Shown here piece after piece: positions 16,014-24,742 of a stretch of 64,000 bases of DNA. Numbering within the stretch: position 1 is the first letter of the stretch; each line of letters begins with the position of its first letter. A program made the position numbers and the translations under genes. This DNA is from Mariniphaga sp. (GTDB lineage Bacteria; Bacteroidota; Bacteroidia; Bacteroidales; Prolixibacteraceae): positions 1 through 64,000 of the forward strand of contig JAHYIT010000002.1 in assembly GCA_019429205.1 (NCBI GenBank), in the 5' to 3' direction. The notes beneath the pieces are model-generated. The model was given only the letters and a program-made list of their open reading frames with translations, did no database searches and was not told the origin of the DNA.

Positions 16014-16724
16014 ATGTTCAGAATAAAAGTTTTTGCACTAGTATTATTGCTGTTTCCGGGATGGGTTGCCAGTGCTCAGGATAATGTTTTAAAAGCCGGT
16101 TTGAGTGGTGCTTTTTTGGGTGATTTTAACCTGGCTTACGAAAGAATGCTTAACTCAAACCGTTCCCTCCAAATAAAAATCGGCTATTTAAACCCTGTTG
16201 CCAGCCCTTTTTTCACTGTAGAAGCGATAACGCCCGAGGCTTATTCCTTTATTCAGGAAAACGGTGGAATGTCAGCCTCGCTGGAATACAGGTTTTTCAT
16301 CTCGGAAAAATTGTCGGCTGAAGGATTTTACATAGCCCCTTATCTCCGTTATTTCAATCAGTTTGTAGATTATAAGGATGAAATTGAAAGCCGAATTTAT
16401 ACTGTGAACACAAAACTTAACACGGTTGGCATAGGTGCACAATTGGGATACCAATGGATTATAAATGAACTATTCACTATAGATTTTCATTTCCTTGGTA
16501 TAGGTTTGGATTATTATATGACTTCCTTAAAATACTCTGTGGAACCCAAACCGGAAGGGTTTGATTACAGCGTAGTTACTCCACATATCGAGGATGTTTT
16601 CAGCGATATTATTTACCTGAAAAACAGACTAAAACACGAAGTTAACGAAGATAACCATACATCAAAATTACCTTTCTTTTTCCCGGGATTCAGGATGGGA
16701 ATTAGTTTGGGAATTGCATTTTAA
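16014..16724 (+). CDS. Outer-membrane beta-barrel protein (DUF3575-like)
   Basis: A 236-aa protein with a signal peptide cleaved after about residue 21 (VASAQ). Alternating-residue strands follow: LKAGLSGAFLGDFNLAYERML, LQIKIGYLN, MSASLEYRFFIS, FYIAPYLRYF, VGIGAQLGYQW and FRMGISLGIAF. The last strand ends in an aromatic Phe, typical of outer-membrane insertion. The size fits an 8- to 10-strand barrel. It is 74 bp after the cytochrome gene and 17 bp before a transporter gene, so it is probably cotranscribed with them. A diffusion or structural role is possible; nothing identifies a ligand. Confidence 0.7.
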   Translation: MFRIKVFALVLLLFPGWVASAQDNVLKAGLSGAFLGDFNLAYERMLNSNRSLQIKIGYLNPVASPFFTVEAITPEAYSFIQENGGMSASLEYRFFISEKLSAEGFYIAPYLRYFNQFVDYKDEIESRIYTVNTKLNTVGIGAQLGYQWIINELFTIDFHFLGIGLDYYMTSLKYSVEPKPEGFDYSVVTPHIEDVFSDIIYLKNRLKHEVNEDNHTSKLPFFFPGFRMGISLGIAF

Positions 16725-16741
16725 ATCACCTTTATTAGTTT

Positions 16742-18190
16742 ATGATTGTTGTTTTCATTTTATACCTGGTTGTTCTGATTGGAATTGTGGTCTGGTCGGC
16801 CCGGCGTTCCAAAACCAATATCGATTTTGTAATTGGCGGAAAAAAAATTTCAGGATATTCGCTGGCATTGTCGGAACGGGCTACGGGTGAATCGGCGTGG
16901 TTGCTGCTTGGGCTGACCGGACATGCGTATGCCGAAGGAATGGCTGCCATTTGGGTGGCGTTTGGTTGTGTGGCCGGAATCCTTTTTCTTTGGACATTTC
17001 TGGCCCAACCGCTGCAAAGAATCACAGAAAAAACCGGAGCACTGACTGTTCCCGGACTATTTTCCGGAACCTTTAAAGGAACCACTAAAAGTTTCAGCCT
17101 GCTTTCGTCGCTGGTTATCATTTTCTTTTTTGTGCTTTACATTGCTGCCCAGTTTAGCGGAGCTGGAAAAATTTTCAACGACACCTTTAATATCGATCCG
17201 TTTTGGGGAATGGTCATCGGTTCGGCACTGGTTACGCTCTACACCATGCTGGGAGGTTTTATCACGGTGGTTGCCACCGATGCATTTCAGGCCATTCTCA
17301 TGGTTGTCACTTGTGTAGTTTTACCCATTATTGCATTGGGCATTGCAGCCACTTACGACATTTCCATCGCCGAAACTATTTTAGCTTCCAGTTATACCAT
17401 TCCGTTAAATATCGAAACCGTAAAGCAAGCCACAGGCGGATTGCTCATATTGAACGGATTAAGCTGGGCATTTGGTTACACGGGTCAGCCGCAATTAATT
17501 TCACGTATGATGGCCATGCGCTCTGAAAAAGAAACCCGGCAAAGCCGGTGGGTTGCAGTTTTGTGGACTTTGCTGGCTTATGGCGGAGCATTTATGATTG
17601 GAATTATTGGTTATAAACTGGTGCAGGCAGGCGCTTTGGGCGATGCAGCAGCCAGCGTTGCCACTGATTCCGAAAAAATTATGCCTGCCATGGTCATGAC
17701 GCTGCTCAATCCCATTCTGGCGGGAATCCTTTTATCGGGTGCCGTTTCAGCCATGATGTCCACCGCTTCGTCGCAACTAATGGTGGTTTCCTCATCCATG
17801 ACCGAAGATGTGTATTTGCAGGTAACGCGGAAAAAAATCAGGGAAAAACGGTTGCTCTTTCTGAATAAAATTTTGACACTTGCCGTTGGATTGATTGGTT
17901 TCCTGCTGGCCATTACCATGCAGGATACGGTTTACGGTCTGGTTTCTTACGCCTGGAGCGGAATAGGGGCATCGTTTGGACCAGCTATTGTTTTACTGGT
18001 TTTCTGGAAAAACTTTTCCCGTGCCGGAGCATTTGCCAGTCTGATTACCGGTACTGTTTCAGCCGTGGTCTGGAAAACCTGGCTCGCCGAACCTACCGGA
18101 ATTTCAGAACGTCTGGCCAGTTACCTGCTCGCTTTTGGCATGGCAGTCCTTTTCAGTTTAATTTTTCCTGAAAAAAGAAACGCTGCCTGA
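16742..18190 (+). CDS. Sodium:solute symporter (SSS/PutP family)
   Basis: A 482-aa polytopic protein of the SSS family (LeuT fold, about 13 helices). Visible signatures are FVIGGKKISGYSLALSERATGESAW, shortened here to its recognisable parts GGKKISG and ATGESAW, the helix VTLYTMLGGFITVVATDAFQA, and the conserved GAVSAMMSTASSQLM with the Ser/Thr residues of the second sodium site. It resembles PutP-type sodium/proline carriers, but sugar-carrying members look similar. As the last gene of a run with the GMC/cytochrome genes, import of the oxidised product or a related solute is a reasonable inference. Confidence 0.85.
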   Translation: MIVVFILYLVVLIGIVVWSARRSKTNIDFVIGGKKISGYSLALSERATGESAWLLLGLTGHAYAEGMAAIWVAFGCVAGILFLWTFLAQPLQRITEKTGALTVPGLFSGTFKGTTKSFSLLSSLVIIFFFVLYIAAQFSGAGKIFNDTFNIDPFWGMVIGSALVTLYTMLGGFITVVATDAFQAILMVVTCVVLPIIALGIAATYDISIAETILASSYTIPLNIETVKQATGGLLILNGLSWAFGYTGQPQLISRMMAMRSEKETRQSRWVAVLWTLLAYGGAFMIGIIGYKLVQAGALGDAAASVATDSEKIMPAMVMTLLNPILAGILLSGAVSAMMSTASSQLMVVSSSMTEDVYLQVTRKKIREKRLLFLNKILTLAVGLIGFLLAITMQDTVYGLVSYAWSGIGASFGPAIVLLVFWKNFSRAGAFASLITGTVSAVVWKTWLAEPTGISERLASYLLAFGMAVLFSLIFPEKRNAA

Positions 18191-18266
18191 AAATCAAACT
18201 TCCGAAAAATGAAACCAGGAACATCAGTTTTCTAATTCATTTTTTTACTTACGCCTTTATACATTT

Positions 18267-18319
18267 ACATATTCCTGCATTTATGCATTATTACATTCAA
18301 CATTCCCGCATTCATGCAT
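18267..18319. repeat. Short degenerate direct repeat
   Basis: ATTCCTGCATTTATGCAT and ATTCCCGCATTCATGCAT occur about 32 bp apart, within a T/A/C-rich tract between the convergent symporter and rtcB genes. It is probably simple-sequence decay; no function is evident. Confidence 0.35.
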
Positions 18320-18324
18320 ATCTC

Positions 18325-19722
18325 CTACTCCATCCGCACAATCCTCGGATAAAATTTCCCCAAAACCTCTACTAAATCTTTCTGGTGTTTCATCACATCA
18401 TGAATGTTTTTATAGGCAAACGGCGATTCGTCGATTCCCCCGCCCAGCAGTTCCACGCCCTGTTCGGCCAGGTATTTTTTCATCTGGCTTTCGGTAAAAG
18501 TTTGTTTGGCCACATTGCGCGACATTAATCTTCCGGCGCCGTGGGAAGCAGAATTCAGGGCATCTTCATTTCCTTTTCCGGTAACAATAAACGCCGGCGA
18601 TGCCATAGTGCCGGGAATAATTCCCAAATTGCCAGTGCCTGCGGGAGTAGCCCCTTTCCGGTGAATGATAATTTCTTCACCTGTATCCAATGTCTCTTTC
18701 CATGCAAAATTGTGGTGGTTTTCGATAATGGTAAGTGGTTTTTCGCCAAAAGCTTTTGCCAGTCTGCGGTGAATAATACGGTGATTGGCATGGGAATAGT
18801 CGCCGGCCAGGTTCATTGCCGCCCAGTACTCCTGCCCTTCTTCCGAATCGAGTTCCAGCCAGGCCAGATGTGCCGCTTCGCCCGAAAGTTCCAGCTTGTC
18901 TTTGGCAATGCGCGTGTAATGTTTGCAAACCTCAGAACCAAAGTTACGTGAACCTGAGTGACTTAAAACAGCGAAGTATTCTCCCGGCTGAAGTCCTGCA
19001 ATTTCAGAAAAGGCCTGAATTTTCACAAAACCCACATCCACAAAATGATTTCCGTGGCCTGATGTTCCCAACTGACTGGCAAACTTTTTTTGCAGGGTTT
19101 TTAAAAATTTTATTTCCTGAAACTCTTTTCTTTCCAGAATTTCATGATCCTGCTCATCTTTGAACTCTGCCAATCCGAAACGGGTTTCGTTCATCAGAAT
19201 GTTTTTAATCCGGTCGCACTCTCCGTCAATTTTTTTGGGCGAAAAAGGAAAAACCGAAAGGCACATACGGCAGCCAATGTCCATTCCCACCCCGTAGGGA
19301 ATGACGGCATTATAGGCCGCCAGCACCCCGCCGATTGGCAGTCCGTATCCCACATGTGCATCGGCCATCAGGGCGCCTTTTACTGAAATGGGTAGTTTCA
19401 TGGCAGTTTCCATCTGGCGAATGGCTTCCGGGTCGATGTTATCTTCGCCATAAATTTTGAATTCCAGCGCCGCTTTGTTCAGCACCGGTTTCTTTTTGTT
19501 TTTGGCTGGTTTTTCTGTTAAAAGTTGTGCCAGTTCACCCCAAACCGGGTCCTTTAAATAGTTTTTCGGACTGAGGTTTACCTTTTCCAGGGTTTCAAGA
19601 AGCTCAACTTTATCCGAACGTTTAAAATGCCGGCTGACAATGTTAATAGCCAGCGAAATAGCCCGGTCGCTGGTGTAACCGAGTCGTTTGAGTTCTTTCC
19701 CCCGAAGTTTTATCTTCTTCAT
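18325..19722 (-). CDS. RtcB-family RNA ligase
   Basis: A 465-aa member of the RtcB family, GTP-dependent ligases joining 3'-phosphate or 2',3'-cyclic phosphate RNA ends to 5'-OH. Metal and guanylate-binding motifs are present: DAHVGYGLPIGG, GVGMDIGCRM (Asp148 and Cys151, equivalent to the D-x-x-C manganese ligands), SGHGNHFVDVG, SHSGSRNFG, the ENHHNFAWKE histidines, and the C-terminal HGAGRLMSR with the His that becomes guanylylated. The form belongs to the Bacteroidetes subgroup with a charged N-terminal extension (first about 85 residues). No archease, RtcA or RtcR gene is adjacent. It is divergent from the Nif3-like gene with only 46 bp between. Confidence 0.87.
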   Translation of the reverse strand: MKKIKLRGKELKRLGYTSDRAISLAINIVSRHFKRSDKVELLETLEKVNLSPKNYLKDPVWGELAQLLTEKPAKNKKKPVLNKAALEFKIYGEDNIDPEAIRQMETAMKLPISVKGALMADAHVGYGLPIGGVLAAYNAVIPYGVGMDIGCRMCLSVFPFSPKKIDGECDRIKNILMNETRFGLAEFKDEQDHEILERKEFQEIKFLKTLQKKFASQLGTSGHGNHFVDVGFVKIQAFSEIAGLQPGEYFAVLSHSGSRNFGSEVCKHYTRIAKDKLELSGEAAHLAWLELDSEEGQEYWAAMNLAGDYSHANHRIIHRRLAKAFGEKPLTIIENHHNFAWKETLDTGEEIIIHRKGATPAGTGNLGIIPGTMASPAFIVTGKGNEDALNSASHGAGRLMSRNVAKQTFTESQMKKYLAEQGVELLGGGIDESPFAYKNIHDVMKHQKDLVEVLGKFYPRIVRME

Positions 19723-19768
19723 AACAAAAAATCATTTACTTTTATAGCTGAATCAACCACAACTTATT

Positions 19769-20614
19769 ATGAAAACGAAATTATTTGCCGCATTGTTCCT
19801 TTTAACCCCATTCTTTTCTATGGGCCAAATAACCCCGGAAGATATTGTAACCCGGATAAAAAAACAAGTGACCTGCCCCTGGGCCGACCAGACTGTTGAT
19901 ACATTTAAGGCTGGTGAACCTCAAACTGAACTGACCGGGATAGCCGTTTGCATGTTTGCCGATATGCAGGTTTTAAGGCAGGCAGTTGAAAAAGGCTGCA
20001 ATTTCATAATCACTCACGAGCCGGTGTTTTTCAACCACGCAGACCAAACCGAATCTTTTCAAAACGATCCGGTTTTTTTGGAGAAAATGGAATTTATCAA
20101 AAAAAACGGGCTGGTCATTTTCCGTTTCCACGATCACATTCACATGACTGAGCCAGATGGAATTTCTTTTGGTATGATACGAAAACTGAAATTGAACCAA
20201 TTTGCTGTAAATGGTTCGCAAACTTTTTTTCGGATTCCTGAAAAAACCCTCAAAAATTATGCAAATGATCTTAAACAAAAATTCGAATTGGAAAGCATCC
20301 GTTTTATCGGCAATCCAGACTTGAAATTTACCAAAATTGCATTTATGGCTGGCGCACCTGGCGGACAGCGGCATATTCAAATGCTGCGAAACGATGATGT
20401 TGAAGTTTTAATTGCCGGCGAAGCGCCCGAATGGGAAACTTATTTGTACGTTAACGATGCAGTGAATCAGGGGAAAAACAAAGCGGTTATTTTCCTGGGG
20501 CACATTAAATCGGAAGAAGCCGGGATGGAATACTGTGCAGAATGGCTCAGGGAATTTGTTAATGAAGTACCTGTTCATTTTATTGAAAACCGGCCTAATT
20601 TCAAAACTTTTTAA
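19769..20614 (+). CDS. Exported Nif3-like (DUF34) dinuclear-metal protein
   Basis: A 281-aa protein with a clear signal peptide (cleavage near FSMGQ, residue 20) joined to a Nif3/YbgI-like domain. Candidate ligands of the two-metal site are visible: the His in ITHEPVFF, the cluster FRFHDHIHM, and LGHIKSEEAGMEY near the C-terminus. Nif3 proteins form hexamers with a hydrolase-like metal centre, and most are cytoplasmic. Here the signal peptide places it in the periplasm. It precedes the GntP permease by 10 bp and a DUF1080 gene, so a hydrolytic step on an imported sugar-acid-type compound is possible. The actual reaction is unknown. Confidence 0.78.
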   Translation: MKTKLFAALFLLTPFFSMGQITPEDIVTRIKKQVTCPWADQTVDTFKAGEPQTELTGIAVCMFADMQVLRQAVEKGCNFIITHEPVFFNHADQTESFQNDPVFLEKMEFIKKNGLVIFRFHDHIHMTEPDGISFGMIRKLKLNQFAVNGSQTFFRIPEKTLKNYANDLKQKFELESIRFIGNPDLKFTKIAFMAGAPGGQRHIQMLRNDDVEVLIAGEAPEWETYLYVNDAVNQGKNKAVIFLGHIKSEEAGMEYCAEWLREFVNEVPVHFIENRPNFKTF

Positions 20615-20624
20615 AAGCTGAACT

Positions 20625-21971
20625 ATGCCCGAAGGACTTTGGCTCATTTTAGTTCTGATTATTTCCGTATTGTTTATCATTCTGGGAACCACCAGGTTGA
20701 AACTTCACCCGTTTGTTGTTTTGCTGCTGGCATCATACCTGGCAGGTGCTCTGGCGGGATTACCGGTTGAAAACATTGCCGTTTCCATTGCCCGCGGGTT
20801 TGGCGACATTATGGCCTATATTGGAATTGTTATCGTTTTGGGAACCATTATCGGAATCATTCTGGAAAAATCGAATGCCGCGATTAAACTTGCCGAACTG
20901 GTTTTGAAACTGGTGGGCAAACGGTTTCCTGCGCTGGCCATGTCTATAATTGGCTACATCGTTTCCATACCGGTTTTCTGCGATTCGGCTTATGTGATTC
21001 TATCCTCGCTGAAAAAATCGCTGGTGCACCAAACCAAAAAACCTTCGGTGGCGCTTTCCATTGCGCTGGCCACCGGACTTTACGCCACCCACACTTTTGT
21101 TCCGCCAACACCCGGCCCCATTGCAGCCGCCGGTAACCTGGGACTCGATGACCAACTCGGGCTGGTTATTCTTTTCGGTTTGGCTGTTGCTTCGGTGGCT
21201 CTTTTTGCCGGGTATCTCTGGGCATCGTATGCCGGCAAAAAATATAAAACCAGCGAAGACTCCGAAACATTTATCCAAAACATTTCGGAAAACATTAAAC
21301 TTCCATCTGCAACCAAATCGTTATTGCCTATTTTAATTCCGATACTTCTCATTGCACTGCGTTCAATTGCTACTTATCCGGCCAAACCTTTTGGCACCGG
21401 GTTCTTTTTTACCTTTCTCGATTTTACCGGCCAACCGGTAAATGCGCTGTTGATTGGATTTTTACTGTCGTTTTTACTTTTTCCGAAGTTCAACCAGGAA
21501 ACCCTCACCGGCTGGATTGGAGACGGCATTTCAGCAGCGGCTCCCATTTTACTTATTACGGGAGCAGGCGGCGCTTTCGGAACCATTCTAAAAGAAACAC
21601 AAATTGGCGAAACCATCGGAAATATGCTGGCCGGTTATCAACTGGGAATTTTTCTGCCGTTTATTATTGCAGCGGCTTTTAAAACAGCACAGGGTTCTTC
21701 TACTGTTTCGCTGGTAGCTACTTCGGCGCTCATTGCCCCGCTGCTTTCAACCATCGGGCTCGATTCGCTGAACGGAAAAGTGCTTGCAGTGATGGCCACG
21801 GGCGCGGGCGCCATGACCATCTCACACGCCAACGACAGCTTTTTCTGGGTGGTTACCCAGTTTTCGGGAATGGATGTGAAAACCGGGTACAAAACCCATA
21901 CGATGGCCACACTAATTCAAGGAGTTACGGCGATGATTTTCATATTTATTCTTAACTTGATATTCATTTAA
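20625..21971 (+). CDS. GntP-family gluconate/organic acid permease
   Basis: A 448-aa polytopic permease of the GntP family (gluconate:H+ symporters and relatives). Typical segments are LKLHPFVVLLLASYLAG, ARGFGDIMAYIGIVIVLG, the motif SIPVFCDSAYVIL and ATHTFVPPTPGPIAAAGNLG, and the late repeat AAFKTAQGSSTVS and SHANDSFFWVV. Characterised relatives carry gluconate, fructuronate or D-serine. It is coupled to the exported Nif3-like gene upstream (10 bp) and the DUF1080 gene downstream (10 bp), so the three probably serve one compound, most likely a sugar acid. Confidence 0.9.
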   Translation: MPEGLWLILVLIISVLFIILGTTRLKLHPFVVLLLASYLAGALAGLPVENIAVSIARGFGDIMAYIGIVIVLGTIIGIILEKSNAAIKLAELVLKLVGKRFPALAMSIIGYIVSIPVFCDSAYVILSSLKKSLVHQTKKPSVALSIALATGLYATHTFVPPTPGPIAAAGNLGLDDQLGLVILFGLAVASVALFAGYLWASYAGKKYKTSEDSETFIQNISENIKLPSATKSLLPILIPILLIALRSIATYPAKPFGTGFFFTFLDFTGQPVNALLIGFLLSFLLFPKFNQETLTGWIGDGISAAAPILLITGAGGAFGTILKETQIGETIGNMLAGYQLGIFLPFIIAAAFKTAQGSSTVSLVATSALIAPLLSTIGLDSLNGKVLAVMATGAGAMTISHANDSFFWVVTQFSGMDVKTGYKTHTMATLIQGVTAMIFIFILNLIFI

Positions 21972-21981
21972 AATTTAAACC

Positions 21982-22800
21982 ATGTCAAAAAAATTCCTTA
22001 TTGCCACTTTTGTCCTTTTACAGTCGTTATTATCTTTAGCAAATCGTTATGACCCACCGGGTAATCAAATGAATCCAGAGCCAGTTCAACTTTTTAATGG
22101 CAAAAACCTGGATGGCTGGTACACCTTTTTACAGCACAGCGGAAAAAACAACGACCCAAAAAATGTTTTTACGGTGAAAGATGGAATGATCCGGATATCC
22201 GGCGAAGAGTGGGGTTGCATTACAACAAATGAGGAATTTGAAAATTACCGTTTAATTACTGAGTTCAAATGGGGTAAAAAAACCTTTGAGCCCCGGCTCA
22301 ACAATGCCCGCGACTGCGGTATTCTTCTGCATTCGGTTGGTGAAGACGGGGCTTCGGGTGGTATCTGGATGCACTCGATAGAATGTCAGATTATTGAAGG
22401 CGGAACAGGTGACATTATTGTTGTTGGCGACGGTTCAGAAAATTTCAGCGTAACTTGTGAAGTTGCCAGCGAAAAACAAGGCAATTCGTACGTATTTCAA
22501 CCGGGCGGGAAAAAAGCAACAGTTAACTCAGGCCGTATCAACTGGTTTAACCGCGATCCGGAGTGGAAAGATGTGCTGGATTTCAGAGGAGAACATGAAG
22601 TTAAACATCCGGTTGGCGAATGGAACACACTTGAATGTATTGCTAACGGCGATAAACTTACCTTCATTTTAAACGGAATTGTAGTAAATGAAGCAACCAA
22701 TGTTAAACCGGAAAAAGGCAAAATTCAAATTCAATCTGAAGCAGCTGAAATTTTCTTTCGGAAAATAGAACTCATCCCTCTTCATAATAGCAAACCTTAA
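21982..22800 (+). CDS. DUF1080 protein (3-keto-glycoside hydrolase-like), exported
   Basis: A 272-aa protein with a signal peptide (cleaved near residue 20) and one DUF1080 concanavalin-like domain. Recognisable parts are LFNGKNLDGWYTF, the strand NYRLITEFKWG, RDCGILLHSVG, WMHSIECQIIEGG and GEWNTLECIANGDKLTFILNG. DUF1080 domains include enzymes that hydrolyse 3-keto-disaccharides, and others act as binding modules. It ends the Nif3-GntP-DUF1080 run. Tat-exported oxidoreductases and a GMC dehydrogenase elsewhere in the window could supply 3-keto substrates, but that link is inferred. Confidence 0.85.
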   Translation: MSKKFLIATFVLLQSLLSLANRYDPPGNQMNPEPVQLFNGKNLDGWYTFLQHSGKNNDPKNVFTVKDGMIRISGEEWGCITTNEEFENYRLITEFKWGKKTFEPRLNNARDCGILLHSVGEDGASGGIWMHSIECQIIEGGTGDIIVVGDGSENFSVTCEVASEKQGNSYVFQPGGKKATVNSGRINWFNRDPEWKDVLDFRGEHEVKHPVGEWNTLECIANGDKLTFILNGIVVNEATNVKPEKGKIQIQSEAAEIFFRKIELIPLHNSKP

Positions 22801-23193
22801 AACTTTCAGTTTATTTTCTTAAAAAAAGGCCCTCAAAAAAATTTAATGGCATATTGCTTTTAAGATAAAAATGTCTTAAATTGTTGCTCCATTAAATTAT
22901 AAACGATGTATAAAAAAAAATTATTCTGCGAACACTATCTTTCAATAAAGTATCGTAAATTGTTTTACATTTTATTCATCCATCTAAAACCAGTTACAAA
23001 AAGCCAGGGTTTATCGCACACAAAATTTTTAACTAATTTATTTATGAGTAACATAAACAGGTTATTCCGAATTAATTATTTAGTTGTTTTTTTCAACTGT
23101 AATATTTTGAATTTCAATGTATTTTCACACTGCCTGAATAAATTTCCGGCAGAATAAATTCTAATAAATCACAATCATTAAAATCAAAAGAAA
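22801..23193. other. AT-rich intergenic region without a recognised gene
   Basis: Small hairpins occur at 22860-22879 (TTAAGA with TCTTAA) and 23130-23152 (CTGCC with GGCAG). A plus-strand frame of 83 codons at 22906-23157 has an atypical Phe/Leu/Asn-rich composition with no homology that I recognise and was not called. The high AT content contrasts with the flanking genes. Confidence 0.5.
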
Positions 23194-24498
23194 ATGGACA
23201 AAGTAACAAATTTGAATGTGGGTGCCATCAACCCCTATGCCCTTACCGAAGCGTTAGTTGGCAGAAAAATTGATTGGACGAAAAAGGAATCCATTGAAGT
23301 GATGGAAGACGCACTGGAAACGGATTACAATGAATTGTTCGACATGAAGTTTAATTCGCCCATTTATGCCGGATTAAAACTCAATGACAAAAACATGGCT
23401 GAACCGGTTGCTGCGTCTGCAATTACAATCAGGGGCGACAACGAATCAGAAACACCGGATGTATCAGGCATTACCAATCTGGGCGAGCTCAAAAAGCTTG
23501 GAGTAAAAAGTATAAACACCACAAAAATCCGCTCGGGGGTACTTACACGTGGTGTACTGAACCTGAAACTTGACCTCCCGCAAATGGATCATACGCTTTC
23601 AAAAACACTGTTAAGCAAGCCGCTTGCGGCAATTCTTTTAGGCAAGGCTGCTACTTCGGGTGACTGGACCCCAGAAAACGCTGTTTGGAAAGATATGGGA
23701 GATTTTTTCAAAGATGTGATCGAATTTTCCGATCCGGTTCAGGGAGCCATTGGAAACTGCTATTTTATTGCCGCTGTTTCGGCCATTGCATGGGCCGATC
23801 CTTACCGGATTGTTCACCGGAACCGTGCAACGGGTACAGGCGAAACTGACCGGGTGAATGCCATTCAGTTTTATTCAAAAGGCGGAGGAAAAAATGCGCC
23901 CACAAAACTGGTTGAAGTTACAGACAAAACACTGGTACGCACTTCAAACAACCTGCCCATTTATTGCCGGTCGAGAGATGCGGGAGAAATTTATCCGGCA
24001 CTTTACGAAAAGGCATTTGCCAAATGGATTCTGAAAACCAATTCAGATAAACCCGATATTACCAAAACGGCATTTGGCGACCCGGTAAAAGCTACTGCTC
24101 AATTAAACAACAAAACGCCTCATTACTACAATACAGGCAGCAGAACCGGAGACCAACTCTATACTATTGTTCGCGAAAATTCAATGAGTTACAAAACTAT
24201 CCATCCGATGACAGCCTGGACGTATGGTTCGAGCAAGGATTACACAGGCACCAATGTTGTTGGGAACCACGCCTATACAGTTTTAGGCTGGGCATACAAA
24301 AACAATAAAAAGTACATTGTCCTCAGAAACCCATGGGGGGTAACCGAACCAGCCGGAATGAACACGTATCAGGGGGTTCTTTCCTTTTTCGACAAAAGCT
24401 TTTGGAGGCCAATAAATATGATTGGGAACGATGGTGTTTTTGCCATTGAAGCCAACTCGTTCCAAAACCTTTTTGCAGGACTTGGAGTAGCCAAATAA
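23194..24498 (+). CDS. Calpain-like C2-family cysteine protease
   Basis: A 434-aa protein whose C-terminal 260 residues form a papain-fold calpain domain with the full triad: Cys189 in VQGAIGNCYFIAA, His359 in GNHAYTVLG and Asn379 in LRNPWG. The first 170 residues are not recognised; they contain a run of short beta-prone segments and no signal peptide or lipobox. Bacterial calpain-like proteases are poorly characterised, and calcium sites cannot be judged. It stands in AT-rich DNA, followed by a MITE-like repeat and a CHAP/peptidoglycan-binding gene. Whether it acts inside the cell or leaves by a non-Sec route is open. Confidence 0.85.
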   Translation: MDKVTNLNVGAINPYALTEALVGRKIDWTKKESIEVMEDALETDYNELFDMKFNSPIYAGLKLNDKNMAEPVAASAITIRGDNESETPDVSGITNLGELKKLGVKSINTTKIRSGVLTRGVLNLKLDLPQMDHTLSKTLLSKPLAAILLGKAATSGDWTPENAVWKDMGDFFKDVIEFSDPVQGAIGNCYFIAAVSAIAWADPYRIVHRNRATGTGETDRVNAIQFYSKGGGKNAPTKLVEVTDKTLVRTSNNLPIYCRSRDAGEIYPALYEKAFAKWILKTNSDKPDITKTAFGDPVKATAQLNNKTPHYYNTGSRTGDQLYTIVRENSMSYKTIHPMTAWTYGSSKDYTGTNVVGNHAYTVLGWAYKNNKKYIVLRNPWGVTEPAGMNTYQGVLSFFDKSFWRPINMIGNDGVFAIEANSFQNLFAGLGVAK

Positions 24499-24517
24499 AT
24501 AAAATTGAGGAGAATAT

Positions 24518-24677
24518 TATACTAAAAACGGGATAAATTTATACATTTATGTAAGTTAGCAAAAAGCAATTGGTCCCGAGTAATCGGGATCAAGTCATTT
24601 TGCCAACTGCACTTTTGCTCCCGAATGCTCGGGACCAACTAAATTTGGTTGGCACATTTTATCCCGTGCGAAGTATA
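24518..24677 (+). repeat. MITE-like palindromic repeat, copy 2
   Basis: A 160-bp element, the reverse-orientation counterpart of 7215-7364. Ends read TATACTAAAAACGGGATAAA on the left and, as reverse complement, TATACTTCGCACGGGATAAA on the right. The two copies share long identical stretches (for example ACGGGATAAATTTATACAT and CTCGGGACCAACTAAATT). Copy 2 has about ten extra bases in the centre, including a second TCCCGAGTAATCGGGA palindrome. It has no coding capacity. It separates the calpain-like gene from the CHAP gene. Confidence 0.7.
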
Positions 24678-24691
24678 CAAGGTTTGGAATA

Positions 24692-24699
24692 TAACTTTG
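24692..24699 (+). promoter_or_regulatory. Possible -7 box upstream of the CHAP gene
   Basis: TAACTTTG matches TAnnTTTG and lies 15 bp beyond the repeat end. No good -33 TTG stands at the usual distance, so the upstream part would fall within the repeat end. The gene starts at 24743. Confidence 0.3.
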
Positions 24700-24742
24700 A
24701 ATATTCGTCTTTACAATTTTTATATAAAAAAGAATAAAAACA

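Noticed and set aside
18240-18324. Repeating ATTCCNGCATTNATGCAT units as a possible CRISPR or regulatory array
   Set aside because: Only two imperfect units are present, with no regular spacer and no cas genes in the window.
22906-23157. Plus-strand frame of 83 codons in an AT-rich gap
   Set aside because: It has no recognisable motif, no evident ribosome binding site and an amino-acid mix expected from AT-rich non-coding DNA.
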